From positions 1,550,001 to 1,614,000 of the forward strand of contig NZ_CP040936.1 of assembly GCF_006352025.1 (NCBI RefSeq): DNA of 64,000 nt, given 5' to 3'. The position numbers and the translations under genes were made by a program. Positions within the stretch are counted from its first letter, which is position 1. Each line of letters begins with the position of its first letter. Below, one piece after another: positions 1-8,961 of the stretch. The stretch comes from Hymenobacter sp. DG01 (GTDB lineage Bacteria > Bacteroidota > Bacteroidia > Cytophagales > Hymenobacteraceae). The notes beneath the pieces are model-generated. The model made no database searches. It saw only the letters and a list, made by a program, of their open reading frames with translations, and was not told the origin of the DNA.

Positions 1-776
1 TTACGGTAGAGGAACAGACGGAAGGCGCGGGCGTTATTCATCACATCGAGCCGCGCCGCAACTACATTATCCGCCGCTCGGTACACAAGGCCGAGCACGC
101 CCACATCGTCGCCGCCAACCTCGACCAGGCTCTGCTAGTTGTAACGCTGGCCTCACCGGCTACCTCCTTTGGCTTCATCGACCGGTTTCTGGTAACGGCT
201 GAGGCGTACAGCATTCCGGTTACGCTGCTGTTCAACAAAACTGACCTCTACGACGAGGACTTGGCCGATTATCAGGAGCAGATTCTGAAGATGTACCAGC
301 GCGTAGGCTACCCTGGCCTGCGCTGCTCGGCGCATACCGGCGAGGGAGTAGCGGCCATTGATGCCCTGCTTGATGGCAAAGTATCTCTGCTCTCGGGCCA
401 CTCGGGGGTAGGCAAGAGCACCCTCATCAACGTACTGGTACCCGACCTTGATCTAAAAACGGCTGAAATCAGCGAGTTTTCCGATAAAGGTGTGCACACC
501 ACTACCTTCGCCGAGATGCTGGAGGTACGCCCCGGTACTTACCTCATTGATACGCCCGGGATTAAGGAATTGGGGTTGGTGGATATGAAGGCCGGTGAGC
601 TGGCCCACTACTTTCCCGAAATGCGCGCCCTGCTCAACCAGTGTCGCTACCACAACTGCCAACACCTGCACGAGCCCGGTTGCGCCGTGCGCGAGGCCGT
701 GGACAAAGGGAAAATTGCTCTCCCCCGCTACGACAGCTACGTGAGCATGCTGGAAGGCGACGACAACCGGAAATAG
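1..776 (+). CDS. rsgA: Ribosome small-subunit-dependent GTPase A, 5' end missing
   Basis: RsgA is a circularly permuted GTPase that helps late maturation of the 30S ribosomal subunit in the cytoplasm. The reading frame is open from base 3, so the N terminus (most of the OB-fold) lies left of the window. Visible are the FNKTDL motif (G4), the P-loop GHSGVGKST, the DTPG motif (G3) and the C-terminal zinc knuckle with the spacing C-x4-C-x-H-x5-C (CRYHNCQHLHEPGC). The order G4-P-loop-G3 is the permuted order typical of this family. The ATG at 261 is internal and not the start. The gene is followed by about 265 bp without a gene, then an unrelated dehydrogenase. Confidence 0.96.
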   Translation, partial: TVEEQTEGAGVIHHIEPRRNYIIRRSVHKAEHAHIVAANLDQALLVVTLASPATSFGFIDRFLVTAEAYSIPVTLLFNKTDLYDEDLADYQEQILKMYQRVGYPGLRCSAHTGEGVAAIDALLDGKVSLLSGHSGVGKSTLINVLVPDLDLKTAEISEFSDKGVHTTTFAEMLEVRPGTYLIDTPGIKELGLVDMKAGELAHYFPEMRALLNQCRYHNCQHLHEPGCAVREAVDKGKIALPRYDSYVSMLEGDDNRK

Positions 777-1042
777 GTAGTGAAGTAGTGAGTTGGTGAA
801 ACGATAAGATTGAGGTTCTGTCTGTCTGAAGGGGTAGTAACGCGTCTTGATTGTTGATGAGAGTGTTCAAGCCACGCGGAAGAGCCGTTCAACGCTGAGG
901 CGCAAGGTTGTGTCATTACACCCGCTTGTCAGTAATGAATTGCAAACAACCAGCGAGGTTTGCCGCTTGAACGGGGGTAGCGCCGTAAGCGTAAAGCACT
1001 CCTGAACGACAACTCACCCCTTCACCTTTCACAGTTTCACTC
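777..1042. repeat. Intergenic region flanked by TCACC/GGTGA repeats
   Basis: No gene is supported here. The left border carries GTGA-rich sequence (about 779-803) and the right border carries CACC-rich sequence (about 1007-1040), which are roughly inverted copies of one another. The same type of GTGAG/CTCAC repeat pair occurs at 14274-14520 and 20946-21105. The right copy directly precedes the TTG start of the next gene. Confidence 0.4.
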
Positions 1043-1927
1043 TTGACACAGCATACAATTGCCTTCCTGGGCCTGGGTAGCATGGGCCTAGCTATGGCCA
1101 CTAACCTTTTGAAAGCCGGCCACCGCCTCACCGTATATAACCGCACCGTCAGTAAAGCAGAGCCATTGCGCCAGCTTGGCGCTACCGTAGCCGCTACCCC
1201 TGCTGAAGCCGTGAAAGACGCGGAATTCGTGTTTACCATGGTCACCGACGATGCCGCGCTGCAGGAAATCTGCCTGGGCCCTGAAGGTATCTTGTTGGCT
1301 TTGCCCCAGGGCGCGGTGCATGCCTCGTGCAGCACTGTAGCCCCTGATACTAACCGTCGCTTGGCCGAGGAGCACGCCCGCCACGGCAGTTCTTTGGTGA
1401 CGGCCCCAGTGTTCGGCAAGCCTGATGTAGCAGCAGCCGGCAAGCTGTGGTTGGCTGTAGCCGGCGAAGCTAGCGCCCGCGAAAAACTGAAGCCAGTACT
1501 GGAGCCCCTAGGCCAAGGCGTCCATGATTTCGGCGACGATGTAGGAGCAGCCAGCATCGTGAAACTCTGCGGCAATTTCATGCTAGGGGCCGCTATTGAG
1601 GCTATGGCTGAGGCCTTTACGTTGGCCCAGAAAAGCGGCTTGGAGCGGCAACAGGTTTACGAGTTCTTTACTTCTACCCTCTTCAACACGCCTATCTACA
1701 AAAGCTACGGCAAGCTGATTGCGGAGCGCCACTACCAGCCGGTGGGCGCGCCGCCGGCCATCATCCGCAAGGACCTACGCCTGATTCTGGACGAGTCGCG
1801 CGCCCGCGTGGTGCCCATGCCCTTTGCCAACATCATCCACGACCACCTCTCCACAAGTGTGGCCAAAGGTGAGCAAAACGACTGGGCCGGTTTCGCCGAG
1901 CGCGTAACTGAAGGCGCGGGGTTATAA
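1043..1927 (+). CDS. NAD(P)-dependent oxidoreductase, 3-hydroxyisobutyrate dehydrogenase family
   Basis: A 294-residue cytosolic enzyme of the beta-hydroxyacid dehydrogenase family, which oxidises 3-hydroxy acids or reduces semialdehydes such as glyoxylate or succinic semialdehyde. The N terminus starts immediately with the Rossmann dinucleotide-binding motif GLGSMG. The catalytic-lysine region is seen in IVKLCGNF (G-x3-K-x3-N pattern), followed by the all-helical C-terminal domain. Length fits the family. The start is TTG at 1043: no ATG or GTG in frame would give a complete Rossmann strand, and the protein begins right at the strand as family members do. It stands alone; substrate cannot be assigned from sequence. 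Confidence 0.88.
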   Translation: MTQHTIAFLGLGSMGLAMATNLLKAGHRLTVYNRTVSKAEPLRQLGATVAATPAEAVKDAEFVFTMVTDDAALQEICLGPEGILLALPQGAVHASCSTVAPDTNRRLAEEHARHGSSLVTAPVFGKPDVAAAGKLWLAVAGEASAREKLKPVLEPLGQGVHDFGDDVGAASIVKLCGNFMLGAAIEAMAEAFTLAQKSGLERQQVYEFFTSTLFNTPIYKSYGKLIAERHYQPVGAPPAIIRKDLRLILDESRARVVPMPFANIIHDHLSTSVAKGEQNDWAGFAERVTEGAGL

Positions 1928-1933
1928 CTGATG

Positions 1934-1980
1934 AATGGTGACGGAATGACAACCATCCCCCTTGTCATCCCGTCACCATT
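1934..1980. repeat. Intergenic inverted repeat (hairpin)
   Basis: Two arms of about 19 bases, AATGGTGACGGAATGACAA and its complement with one bulged base, separated by about 8 bases. It lies just after the dehydrogenase stop and before a proper terminator, and has no T-tract. It contains TTGTCATCCCG, which resembles the GTCATTCCG core of the long inverted repeats at 55.6 and 59.2 kb. Confidence 0.6.
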
Positions 1981-2000
1981 AACTCTTCTCGCCCAAAACA

Positions 2001-2032
2001 AAAAAGCCCGGCTGAAACAACCGGGCCTTTTT
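2001..2032. terminator. Bidirectional intrinsic terminator
   Basis: GCCCGG stem with flanking A and T tracts (AAAAAGCCCGG ... CCGGGCCTTTTT) and a short loop. It lies between two convergent genes, so it can serve the dehydrogenase on the plus strand and the fasciclin gene on the minus strand. Confidence 0.85.
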
Positions 2033-2058
2033 AACCAATCAGGAAGATTGAAAATTGC

Positions 2059-2712
2059 TTAGCTGGCGGGCGGCGGAGGTAACAGCACGCCTTCGATGAG
2101 GTGGGTAACCCCATTGCTGGAAATGACGTCGGGGGTCTGGATGTTGATGGGCGCATCTTTGCCATTGCTAACCATCACCTTGCCGTTTTGCACCGAAATC
2201 TTGATTTTCTCGCCGTTGACGGTGGTTAGCTCCTGACCGTCGCGCAGGTCTTGCGCCAGCAGGCGGCCCTGAATGACGTGGTAGGTGAGTACGCCTTTCA
2301 GCTTTTCTTTGCTTTCGGGCTTCATTAGGCTGGCCAATGCACCATTGGGCAGCTTATCGAAGGCGGCGTTGGTGGGCGCGAATACGGTGTAAGGACCCGC
2401 GCCGCTCAGCGTCTCATCGAGGCCGGCAGCCTTCACCGCTTTTACCAGGGTAGTAACGCTGGGAGCCAGCACCGCATTCTGCACGATGGTTTTGTCGGGC
2501 GTCATGGGCACATTATCGACCAGTACACCTTCCTTTTTACCCATACGCGCCGAGTCCGACAGCATTGCCGTGGAATCCACGGTGGTGGCTCCGGGCTCGG
2601 CAGTGGTTGCGGTTTCGGTGTTTTTAGCGGTATCGCCGCAGCTGCTGAGCCCAACGCTCAGGGCAGTTGCCGATACCAGGGCAAGGGTAGTAAGGCGGAA
2701 AGTCTTTTTCAT
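2059..2712 (-). CDS. Fasciclin (FAS1) domain lipoprotein
   Basis: A 217-residue envelope protein. It opens with a lipoprotein signal peptide ending in a lipobox-like LSSCGD (Cys about 25), then a low-complexity Ala/Thr/Glu-rich linker to about residue 75, then one FAS1 domain to the C terminus. FAS1 hallmarks are visible: TLVKAVKAAGLDETLSG, the YTVFAPTNAAFDKLP (H1-like) box, LTYHVIQG and the terminal GVTHLIEGVLLPP. FAS1 domains mediate adhesion or surface-protein contacts; the exact partner is unknown. Transcription is divergent from the cyclophilin gene, with a -7 box at 2784-2791. Confidence 0.93.
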   Translation of the reverse strand: MKKTFRLTTLALVSATALSVGLSSCGDTAKNTETATTAEPGATTVDSTAMLSDSARMGKKEGVLVDNVPMTPDKTIVQNAVLAPSVTTLVKAVKAAGLDETLSGAGPYTVFAPTNAAFDKLPNGALASLMKPESKEKLKGVLTYHVIQGRLLAQDLRDGQELTTVNGEKIKISVQNGKVMVSNGKDAPINIQTPDVISSNGVTHLIEGVLLPPPPAS

Positions 2713-2783
2713 AAGACGCGAAACAGGGTGTTAAAGGGAGAGATGGTAAAGAGCAGCTCCAGATAGGTGCTATGCTTACGCAC

Positions 2784-2791
2784 CAAAGCTA
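2784..2791 (-). promoter_or_regulatory. Bacteroidota-type -7 box for the fasciclin gene
   Basis: Reads TAGCTTTG on the minus strand, an exact fit to TAnnTTTG, about 72 bases before the ATG. A TTTG lies about 21 bases upstream, in the position expected for the -33 box. It is back to back with the cyclophilin promoter. Confidence 0.6.
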
Positions 2792-2821
2792 TATCCGGAT
2801 GCCGCTCGCCCCCAAATTGGC

Positions 2822-2829
2822 TACCTTTG
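2822..2829 (+). promoter_or_regulatory. Bacteroidota-type -7 box for the cyclophilin gene
   Basis: Reads TACCTTTG, an exact fit to TAnnTTTG, about 70 bases before the ATG at 2901. No clear -33 TTTG is visible at the right distance. Confidence 0.55.
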
Positions 2830-2900
2830 CGGCTTCCTTCTGTACCCACCCACAGGTCGGGCGCGTATAGGAGGCCATTCCACCTACTTTTTTACAGACG

Positions 2901-3359
2901 ATGAAAACTGCCGAAATCCACACCAACAAAGGCGTGATGAAAGTGGAGTTCTACGAGAAGGACGCTCCCAACACGGTTAAAAACTTCACCGACCTGGCCC
3001 AGCAGGGCTTCTACGACGGGCTGAAGTTTCACCGCGTGATTCCCAACTTCGTGATTCAGGGCGGCTGCCCCAACTCCCGCGACGGCGCCAAGGGCATGCC
3101 CGGCACTGGTGGCCCCGGCTACAAGATTGACTGCGAACTGAACGGCGAAAACCAGTACCACGACCGTGGGGTGCTGAGCATGGCCCACGCCGGCCGCAAC
3201 ACCGGTGGCTCGCAGTTCTTTATCTGCCACTCGCGCGACAACACTGCCCACCTCGACCGGAACCACACCGTGTTCGGTAAAGTGGTAGAAGGTCAGGACA
3301 TCATCGACCAGATCAAGGCTAACGACACTATCGACAAAATCGTGGTAAACGAGGCCTAA
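2901..3359 (+). CDS. Peptidyl-prolyl cis-trans isomerase, cyclophilin type
   Basis: A compact 152-residue single-domain cyclophilin that catalyses proline cis-trans isomerisation during protein folding. No signal peptide is present, so it should act in the cytoplasm. Active-site motifs are clear: [13 protein letters not shown] (catalytic Arg and Phe), [10 protein letters not shown] and [10 protein letters not shown]. The length matches short bacterial cyclophilins. It is monocistronic, with its own promoter upstream and a hairpin terminator at 3380. Confidence 0.96.
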   Translation: MKTAEIHTNKGVMKVEFYEKDAPNTVKNFTDLAQQGFYDGLKFHRVIPNFVIQGGCPNSRDGAKGMPGTGGPGYKIDCELNGENQYHDRGVLSMAHAGRNTGGSQFFICHSRDNTAHLDRNHTVFGKVVEGQDIIDQIKANDTIDKIVVNEA

Positions 3360-3379
3360 GCCCTAGCCAAGCCCACCAC

Positions 3380-3420
3380 AAAGGCCGTCTGCTTTCGTAG
3401 CAGGTGGCCTTTGTTCTTTT
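3380..3420 (+). terminator. Intrinsic terminator after the cyclophilin gene
   Basis: Stem AAAGGCC/GGCCTTT continued after a small internal loop by CTGCT/AGCAG, with a short loop and a T-rich tail (TTTGTTCTTTT). Confidence 0.75.
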
Positions 3421-3615
3421 ACGTAGCTTGTCACCAGAGGCTACCAACCAAATTTTTGCTGGGCCACCTGCGCTTTCCTGCCATACCCCCTGAGGTGGGC
3501 TTAACCTTTGGCAGGCAGTAGCGCCAAGTCAAATGGCCATGCCACCTATCGGCCTGTAACTGTTGTAGCTTGCCTCTCTGGACCCCGGCGCACTCCCAAG
3601 CCTGCTTTCCATCTA

Positions 3616-4908
3616 ATGAAAAAACTTGCTTCTAACCTTACGTTTCAGGTTCTCACCGCTATTGCCCTAGGCATACTTGTCGGGGCTGTGTTTCCCGACT
3701 TTGGAGCGGCGCTCAAGCCTATCGGCGACACGTTCATCAACCTGATCAAAATGCTCATCACCCCCATCATCTTTCTGACGGTGGTGCTGGGCATTGGCGG
3801 CATGGGCGACCTGAAGAAGGTGGGGCGTGTAGGCGGCAAGGCACTGCTGTACTTCGAGATTGTAACCACGCTGGCCCTAGTTATTGGCATAACGGCGGCC
3901 AACCTGGCTCACCCCGGTGCCGGCATTGATGCCCGCGCCTCAGTAGCTACGCAAAGCGCTGCACAAGCCGCTGAAGCCTCGAAATACACTGCGCAAGCCG
4001 CCAGCGGCGAAGGCATGCACTGGGTTGATTTCGTGACGCACATTGTGCCGCATAGCGTGGTAGGCGCTTTTGCTGAGGGCGAGGTACTGCAGGTGCTGCT
4101 CTTCGCGGTGCTGTTCGGGTTTGCCCTGAGCCGCATGCCTCAGGACTTAGGAGCACCTCTTCTGAAAACCTTCGACCGACTTTCCCACGCCATGTTCGGG
4201 GTGCTGGCTCTGGTTATGAAGCTCGCACCTATTGGGGCGTTTGGGGGTATGGCCTTTACCATCGGCAAATACGGGTTGCACACCCTACTGCCTCTGGGCA
4301 AGCTGATGCTGGTGGTGTACCTAACGATGTTCCTGTTCGTGTTCGGGGTGCTCAATGCCATCATGCGCTTCTACGGCCTGAGCTTGTGGCGCTTCCTGGG
4401 CTTTATTAAGGAAGAAATTCTTTTGGTGCTGGGCACCTCATCGTCCGAGTCGGCATTGCCGCGCATGATTGACAAGCTGGAGCGCTATGGCTGCTCGCGC
4501 TCCGTAGCAGGCCTGGTCATTCCTACCGGTTACTCTTTCAACCTCGACGGCACGTCCATCTACCTTTCCATTGCGGCCATTTTCCTAGCCCAGGCCTTTG
4601 ATATCAACCTCACGCTCAGTCAGGAAATTTCCCTGATCGGCATCCTGATGGTGACCAGCAAGGGCGCAGCCGGCGTGACGGGCTCCGGGTTTATTGTGCT
4701 GGCTTCTACGCTGGCCGCTACCCGTATCATTCCGGTAGAAGGGGTAGCCCTGCTGCTCGGCGTCGATCGGTTTATGTCCGAGGCGCGGGCCATTACCAAC
4801 GTTATCGGCAACGGGGTAGCTACCCTGGTCATCGCCAAGAGTGAAAACGAGTTCGACAAAGCCCGGCACTTATTGGCCCTGCAGGGGGTAGGCGTAACAC
4901 CAGAGTAA
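3616..4908 (+). CDS. Dicarboxylate/amino acid:cation symporter (DAACS family)
   Basis: A 430-residue inner-membrane symporter of the DctA/GltP family, which takes up C4-dicarboxylates or acidic amino acids with protons or sodium. Eight or so membrane segments are seen, beginning with a helix after MKKLASN. Family signatures are present: [19 protein letters not shown], the serine-rich hairpin [26 protein letters not shown] (the NxxGTS substrate and cation site) and the GVTGSGF region. A longer frame opens at 3508, but ATG 3616 directly precedes the first charged residues and helix and is preferred. Substrate specificity cannot be decided here. A strong terminator follows. Confidence 0.93.
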   Translation: MKKLASNLTFQVLTAIALGILVGAVFPDFGAALKPIGDTFINLIKMLITPIIFLTVVLGIGGMGDLKKVGRVGGKALLYFEIVTTLALVIGITAANLAHPGAGIDARASVATQSAAQAAEASKYTAQAASGEGMHWVDFVTHIVPHSVVGAFAEGEVLQVLLFAVLFGFALSRMPQDLGAPLLKTFDRLSHAMFGVLALVMKLAPIGAFGGMAFTIGKYGLHTLLPLGKLMLVVYLTMFLFVFGVLNAIMRFYGLSLWRFLGFIKEEILLVLGTSSSESALPRMIDKLERYGCSRSVAGLVIPTGYSFNLDGTSIYLSIAAIFLAQAFDINLTLSQEISLIGILMVTSKGAAGVTGSGFIVLASTLAATRIIPVEGVALLLGVDRFMSEARAITNVIGNGVATLVIAKSENEFDKARHLLALQGVGVTPE

Positions 4909-4936
4909 GCCTAAAACTGTAGTGCTCCTTTATAGA

Positions 4937-4973
4937 AACGCCCCGTGTACCAACAGGTGCACGGGGCGTTTGC
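4937..4973 (+). terminator. Intrinsic terminator after the symporter
   Basis: AAACGCCCCGTG and CACGGGGCGTTT arms around a loop of about 10 bases, near-perfect pairing. Confidence 0.8.
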
Positions 4974-5002
4974 TATACAAGGGGAGTGCGCGGTACGGGG
5001 GC

Positions 5003-5182
5003 CTAGCGCTTCTGGAAAATCCAGCGGCAACCGGGCTGATATTTTTTATAAACGGGGCGGTGTAGGCCACCTTTGTAGTAACGGGCTGGGCCAAAGACAC
5101 TAGCTGTGGCGGTCAGGGTAGGCGCCAGCAGGGCCAGTACGAGGGCAAGGCAAGCGAAGCGGGCGGCGAGAACAGCTTTCAT
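5003..5182 (-). CDS. Small secreted protein, 59 residues
   Basis: Reading the minus strand from ATG at 5182 gives a 59-residue protein: a typical signal peptide (positive start, then LALVLALLAPTLTATA with a likely cleavage after about residue 27) and a short mature basic part rich in Tyr, Lys and Arg with one cysteine (GCRWIFQKR at the end). A CCTTTGTAG promoter-like box lies about 60 bases upstream on the minus strand. I do not recognise a family. Sequence in favour: a signal peptide with correct n-, h- and c-regions, a start next to a promoter-like box, and a stop before the symporter terminator. It could act outside the cytoplasmic membrane; function is unknown. Confidence 0.6.
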   Translation of the reverse strand: MKAVLAARFACLALVLALLAPTLTATASVFGPARYYKGGLHRPVYKKYQPGCRWIFQKR

Positions 5183-5355
5183 ATATGCAGGGGGTAGAGA
5201 GTTTCAGGGAGGATACCGACGGGGCTTGCCCGCTGGGAACACTACAAAGGAACAGTACCCAGAGCGGTGCAAGCAGGGAGTTAGCCAAGCTGGGCTAAAT
5301 CCTATCCTAACCACTCATTTTCCCGGGCGAAGCCTACCTCCAAGCTCAAAGCAAA

Positions 5356-5389
5356 CGGCCCGCCTCCAGTTCTCACTGAAAGCGGGCCG
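5356..5389 (-). terminator. Terminator after the MoxR-like gene
   Basis: CGGCCCGC/GCGGGCCG stem with an 18-base loop, followed on the minus strand by TTTGCTTTG. It lies 28 bases beyond the stop of the minus-strand ATPase gene. Confidence 0.7.
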
Positions 5390-5416
5390 CCTTCTATTCT
5401 GCCGTTACATCAGTAT

Positions 5417-6946
5417 CTAGCGGCGCTTGCGCTTCTTCGATGACAGGTATTCCTCATCATCGTCGTCATCGTCGCCAAAGTTAGGCATGGTGAACATGCT
5501 GCTGAGCAGGTCCTTGAACTGCGCACCGGCCGTGAGGCGGTTACGCGAAATCAGGCTGTGCTCCGACATACCGTGCAGAGCGAATTCCATCCAGAAGTGC
5601 AGGTTTTCCTTGCTCAGCTCGCTGGGCACGCTCTGCTGCACCAGGTCCTTGAGGCCAGGAACTACGTCCAATACCTTGCGGTAGTCCTCGTCGGAGGCAT
5701 CGTGTAGCAGATCAATGGTGCGGGAGCCAAACCAATCCTGGACAGGCTTATACGGGTTGGGCTTGTCCTTCTGCTTCTTGGTTTTCTCAGGGTCAGGGAA
5801 GTACTGCAGGAATTGGGTCCGGATGGCTTTGCCCATGAGCTTCTCGGCCACGATGCCCGCGCCTTCCTGCTCGCCTTCGTACACCAGCTCTACCTTGCCC
5901 GTTACGGCAGGCACAGCCCCCAGAAAATCGGCGATGCGCACGTAGGTTTGGGTTTCGCCGTTGAGCAGAGCCCGGCGCTCAGCGGCGGCAATAACCTGCT
6001 CGTAGGCCGAAATAGTAAGACGAGCCGACACGCCCGACTTGGCATCCACGAACTCGGAGCCGCGGGCCTCAATGGCTACCTGCTCTACCAAGTCGTGCAC
6101 GATTTCGTTGGTGGTCACCAGGCCGCGCTGCTCTTCCCGGATGCGAGCTTCCTGCTTGGTGATGCGCTTGCCGATTTCAATGCTCTTGGGGTAGTGCGTG
6201 ATAATCTGCGCGTCGATGCGGTCCTTGAGCGGCGTTACAATGGAGCCGCGGTTGGTGTAGTCCTCGGGGTTGGCCGTGAAGACAAACTGGATATCGAGGG
6301 GTAGGCGCACTTTGAAGCCCCGAATCTGGATGTCGCCTTCCTGGAGAATGTTGAACAACGACACCTGGATGCGGGCCTGCAAGTCGGGCAGCTCGTTGAT
6401 GACGAAAATGCCCCGGTGCGCCCGCGGAATCAGGCCGAAGTGAATTACCCGCTCGTCGCTGTACGGCAGCTTGAGGGTAGCGGCTTTGATGGGGTCAGCA
6501 TCACCGATAAGGTCGGCCACCGATACGTCGGGGGTAGCCAGCTTCTCGGTGTACCGGTCGTCGCGGTGTAGCCAGGTAATAGGCGTGTCGTCGCCTTTTT
6601 CAGCAATGAGGTTGCGGGCAAACACCGACAGGGGCTGCAGGGGGTCGTCGTTCAGCTCCGACCCTTCCACTACGGGCACGTACTCATCGAGCAGGCTCAC
6701 CAGCAGGCGGGCAATGCGGGTTTTGGCCTGCCCGCGCAAGCCTAGCAGGTTGATGTGGTGGCCGGCCAGAATAGCGCGCTGCAGCTCCGGAATAACGGTT
6801 TCCTCGTAGCCAAAAATGCCGGGAAACACGTCTTCCTTGCTTTGTAATTTCTTAATCAGATTGTCGCGTAGCTCCTGTTTCACGGAGCGGGGCTGGTAGC
6901 CGGACTGCTTCAGGGCACCGAGGGTGCGGATGTCAGGTTGAGTCAT
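5417..6946 (-). CDS. MoxR/magnesium-chelatase subunit I-like AAA+ ATPase
   Basis: A 509-residue cytosolic AAA+ protein related to magnesium chelatase subunit I (ChlI/BchI) and MoxR ATPases. A modified Walker A, GLRGQAKT (residues about 69-76), is followed by a Walker B-like GIFVINELPDL (about residue 200), a sensor segment VFTANPEDYTNRG and an arginine-finger region. The C-terminal part is helical and ends in an acidic run (six Asp) plus a basic tail KKRKRR. MoxR-type ATPases work with VWA-domain partners; such a protein (9036-10142) lies downstream on the same strand and ends with the same basic style (KRNRRKS). True chlorophyll synthesis is not implied. Function is probably chaperone-like metal or cofactor insertion, but the substrate is unknown. 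Confidence 0.85.
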   Translation of the reverse strand: MTQPDIRTLGALKQSGYQPRSVKQELRDNLIKKLQSKEDVFPGIFGYEETVIPELQRAILAGHHINLLGLRGQAKTRIARLLVSLLDEYVPVVEGSELNDDPLQPLSVFARNLIAEKGDDTPITWLHRDDRYTEKLATPDVSVADLIGDADPIKAATLKLPYSDERVIHFGLIPRAHRGIFVINELPDLQARIQVSLFNILQEGDIQIRGFKVRLPLDIQFVFTANPEDYTNRGSIVTPLKDRIDAQIITHYPKSIEIGKRITKQEARIREEQRGLVTTNEIVHDLVEQVAIEARGSEFVDAKSGVSARLTISAYEQVIAAAERRALLNGETQTYVRIADFLGAVPAVTGKVELVYEGEQEGAGIVAEKLMGKAIRTQFLQYFPDPEKTKKQKDKPNPYKPVQDWFGSRTIDLLHDASDEDYRKVLDVVPGLKDLVQQSVPSELSKENLHFWMEFALHGMSEHSLISRNRLTAGAQFKDLLSSMFTMPNFGDDDDDDEEYLSSKKRKRR

Positions 6947-7106
6947 ACGGGGGAGTGAGTTACCGGCCTGCCTACGTACCCAGACCAGGGTCAGTCTGGT
7001 TCAGACAGCCGGAATAATAGTATAACTAGCAAGCCGGGCGGTTGGTTCGGGTAAAATAGACTTACCTATACTAGCAGCCGAAGTATATCAGCTATTTATC
7101 TGTACT

Positions 7107-7439
7107 ATGAATCTAGCAGAGCATTACGACGCCATGCGCGAAGCAGCGGAATCTGATACCCTAACCCGGCTGCGCAACCAGCTGCGAACGGCGTTCCGAC
7201 GCTCTGGGCTGCTGCAATCCATTGACCAGCGCTACCCCCTGCAAACGGCTCACTCCCCCGTGCTGCGCTTTACTACTCCCCTGCACTGCCCGAACCAACT
7301 GGTAGCCGCGCTCCGGCACTATCAGCACACCCCCATCGGCACTTTTCAGGTCGATACCCTGGAGCTGGTGTATAACGACTGGTACCAGCGCGCCGCCAAC
7401 ACCGTAGTACTAGAGCGGTACCTTCTCAGCAGTTTGTAG
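7107..7439 (+). CDS. Hypothetical protein, 110 residues
   Basis: A small cytosolic protein without signal peptide or membrane segment. The first half is a charged helix (TLTRLRNQLRTAFRRSG); the second half has a strand-rich pattern ending in LELVYNDWYQRAANTVVLERYLL. That ending is reminiscent of the C terminus of 2'-5' RNA ligase-like 2H phosphoesterases, but the two HxT catalytic motifs are not present, so I do not assign that function. It sits alone on the plus strand between two minus-strand genes. Codon use and ATG context look like a real gene. Confidence 0.65.
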   Translation: MNLAEHYDAMREAAESDTLTRLRNQLRTAFRRSGLLQSIDQRYPLQTAHSPVLRFTTPLHCPNQLVAALRHYQHTPIGTFQVDTLELVYNDWYQRAANTVVLERYLLSSL

Positions 7440-7465
7440 CAGGAAATAAACGCAAGGCGTGTGCG

Positions 7466-8944
7466 CTAGGGCTGGGCGGCTAACGCTTGCTCCAGCAGCG
7501 CTGCTATTTCGGGGCCGGCTGAAGGGCGCGGGGCACCGCCGCGCCAGATACGGCCGTTGCGCCCAATAACCCAATAGTTAGGGTAACCGCCCACGCCGTA
7601 AGCCGCCGCAGCCTGGGTTGCGCCCGGGTCCAGCAGGTGCACACTGGTAGGGCCAGTTAGCGGGTATTTCGCCAATGCGCGTTGCCAGTCTTCGGCTTTG
7701 CGGTCCACAGATACGTACAGGAATACTACGTCGCGGCCCTGAAATTGCTTTTTCAGCTTCCGGGCGGCAGGGGCCTCCGCCAGGCACGGGGCGCAGCTGC
7801 TGTACCAGAAATCCAGGTACACTACTTTACCCCGGAAGTCGTGCAGAGAAACATTTTTACCGGTGGCATCGCGCAGAGTGAAGTCCGGGGCTTGGCTTCC
7901 CGCTTGTAAGCCCGCCGTGCTGCGCCAGGCCTCGCGCAGATTCCGGGCGATGGTGGAGTCGCGGTTGTGGACCCGAAATGCGGGTAGGGCTGCCCGTACT
8001 GCCAACCGGCCCTCATCCGGGAAGTCGTACAGCTGGTTTATCAGCAAGTCGCCTACTACCTGGTCGCGCAGGGTAGTTGCACCAAAATCAGCGGTGGTAC
8101 GAGCGTAGAGTTGCTCCCCTGTGCCAGGGGTAGTAGCCAATCGTCCGGAAGGTGCCACCAGAAAAGCGTAGCGGTAAGCACCCAGCATGAATGCTACCGT
8201 TTGCAGTTGCGCAGGTCGGCACGCATACACGCCTTCCGGAGGCCAGTGCAGCTCGCGCAGAGACGCAAAGTAATCAGGTGGCAGTACTGGCTCCTGCTGG
8301 GTGGTCCCCTTCACGTGGCCAGCGTAGCGCAACAGTGAAAGCGCCCGTTGCTGCGCTATTACTCGCCGTCGCAACCGCAGCAATGGTTCCGGCAGCGGGG
8401 CGCGGGCCTGCCAGGCGGCCAGGGTATCTAGCTGGCGCTGCTGGTAGGCATCTACCCGCCGTACAAATTCCGCGGGGCTGCTCGAGCCGACCTGGCTTTC
8501 AGGCAGGCCGTCGAAATTATAGTCAAAATGGTGCTGGGCCCGGGCCAGGTAGTTGTTGACGTGGGCACCGCGGCCCCTGAAATGGATGGTTTCGTAAAAG
8601 TTTTTGCGGTCCACCACTACGTCCAGGGAGTCGCCGGCCCGTAGGTAGAGCGTCAGGGCATTACTTACCCCGAACTGAACGTCCAGGGAGTCTGATACAT
8701 TTTCTTCTAGCAGCCGGAATGTACCATCCGGGGCAATAGAAACCGCCCGAGCGGTGCGTTGCGGGTGCCCGGGCTGTTTGCGCCACAGCCGCACACTGTC
8801 GCCGGGCTGGGCATTTTTCACGGTGCCGCGCAGCACGGCCGTGGTAGCTGGCTTAGCAGTCGCAGTAGGGGTAGGTTGCGAGGACCGGACAGCAGTACAG
8901 CTGCCCAGCAGCAGGTATAAGCTCACCAAGGATAAAGGCTTCAT
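7466..8944 (-). CDS. TlpA-family thiol-disulfide oxidoreductase lipoprotein
   Basis: A 492-residue periplasmic lipoprotein. The signal peptide MKPLSLVSLYLLLGSC contains a lipobox, then a DUF4369-like beta domain (about 30-130), a helical middle part, and a C-terminal thioredoxin fold with the redox motif C384-A-P-C387 and the cis-proline in GGYPNYW. Such proteins reduce or oxidise disulfides in the Bacteroidota envelope. The longer frame starting at 8980 would begin inside the terminator at 8962-8994, so ATG 8944 is chosen. The gene is inserted between the VWA gene and the MoxR-like gene on the same strand, but the terminator makes it an independent unit. Confidence 0.9.
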   Translation of the reverse strand: MKPLSLVSLYLLLGSCTAVRSSQPTPTATAKPATTAVLRGTVKNAQPGDSVRLWRKQPGHPQRTARAVSIAPDGTFRLLEENVSDSLDVQFGVSNALTLYLRAGDSLDVVVDRKNFYETIHFRGRGAHVNNYLARAQHHFDYNFDGLPESQVGSSSPAEFVRRVDAYQQRQLDTLAAWQARAPLPEPLLRLRRRVIAQQRALSLLRYAGHVKGTTQQEPVLPPDYFASLRELHWPPEGVYACRPAQLQTVAFMLGAYRYAFLVAPSGRLATTPGTGEQLYARTTADFGATTLRDQVVGDLLINQLYDFPDEGRLAVRAALPAFRVHNRDSTIARNLREAWRSTAGLQAGSQAPDFTLRDATGKNVSLHDFRGKVVYLDFWYSSCAPCLAEAPAARKLKKQFQGRDVVFLYVSVDRKAEDWQRALAKYPLTGPTSVHLLDPGATQAAAAYGVGGYPNYWVIGRNGRIWRGGAPRPSAGPEIAALLEQALAAQP

Positions 8945-8961
8945 ATCAGTAGGATACAAAA

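Noticed and set aside
3508..3615. Longer N terminus of the symporter
   Set aside because: The extra 36 residues do not resemble the family; ATG 3616 gives the usual start before helix one.
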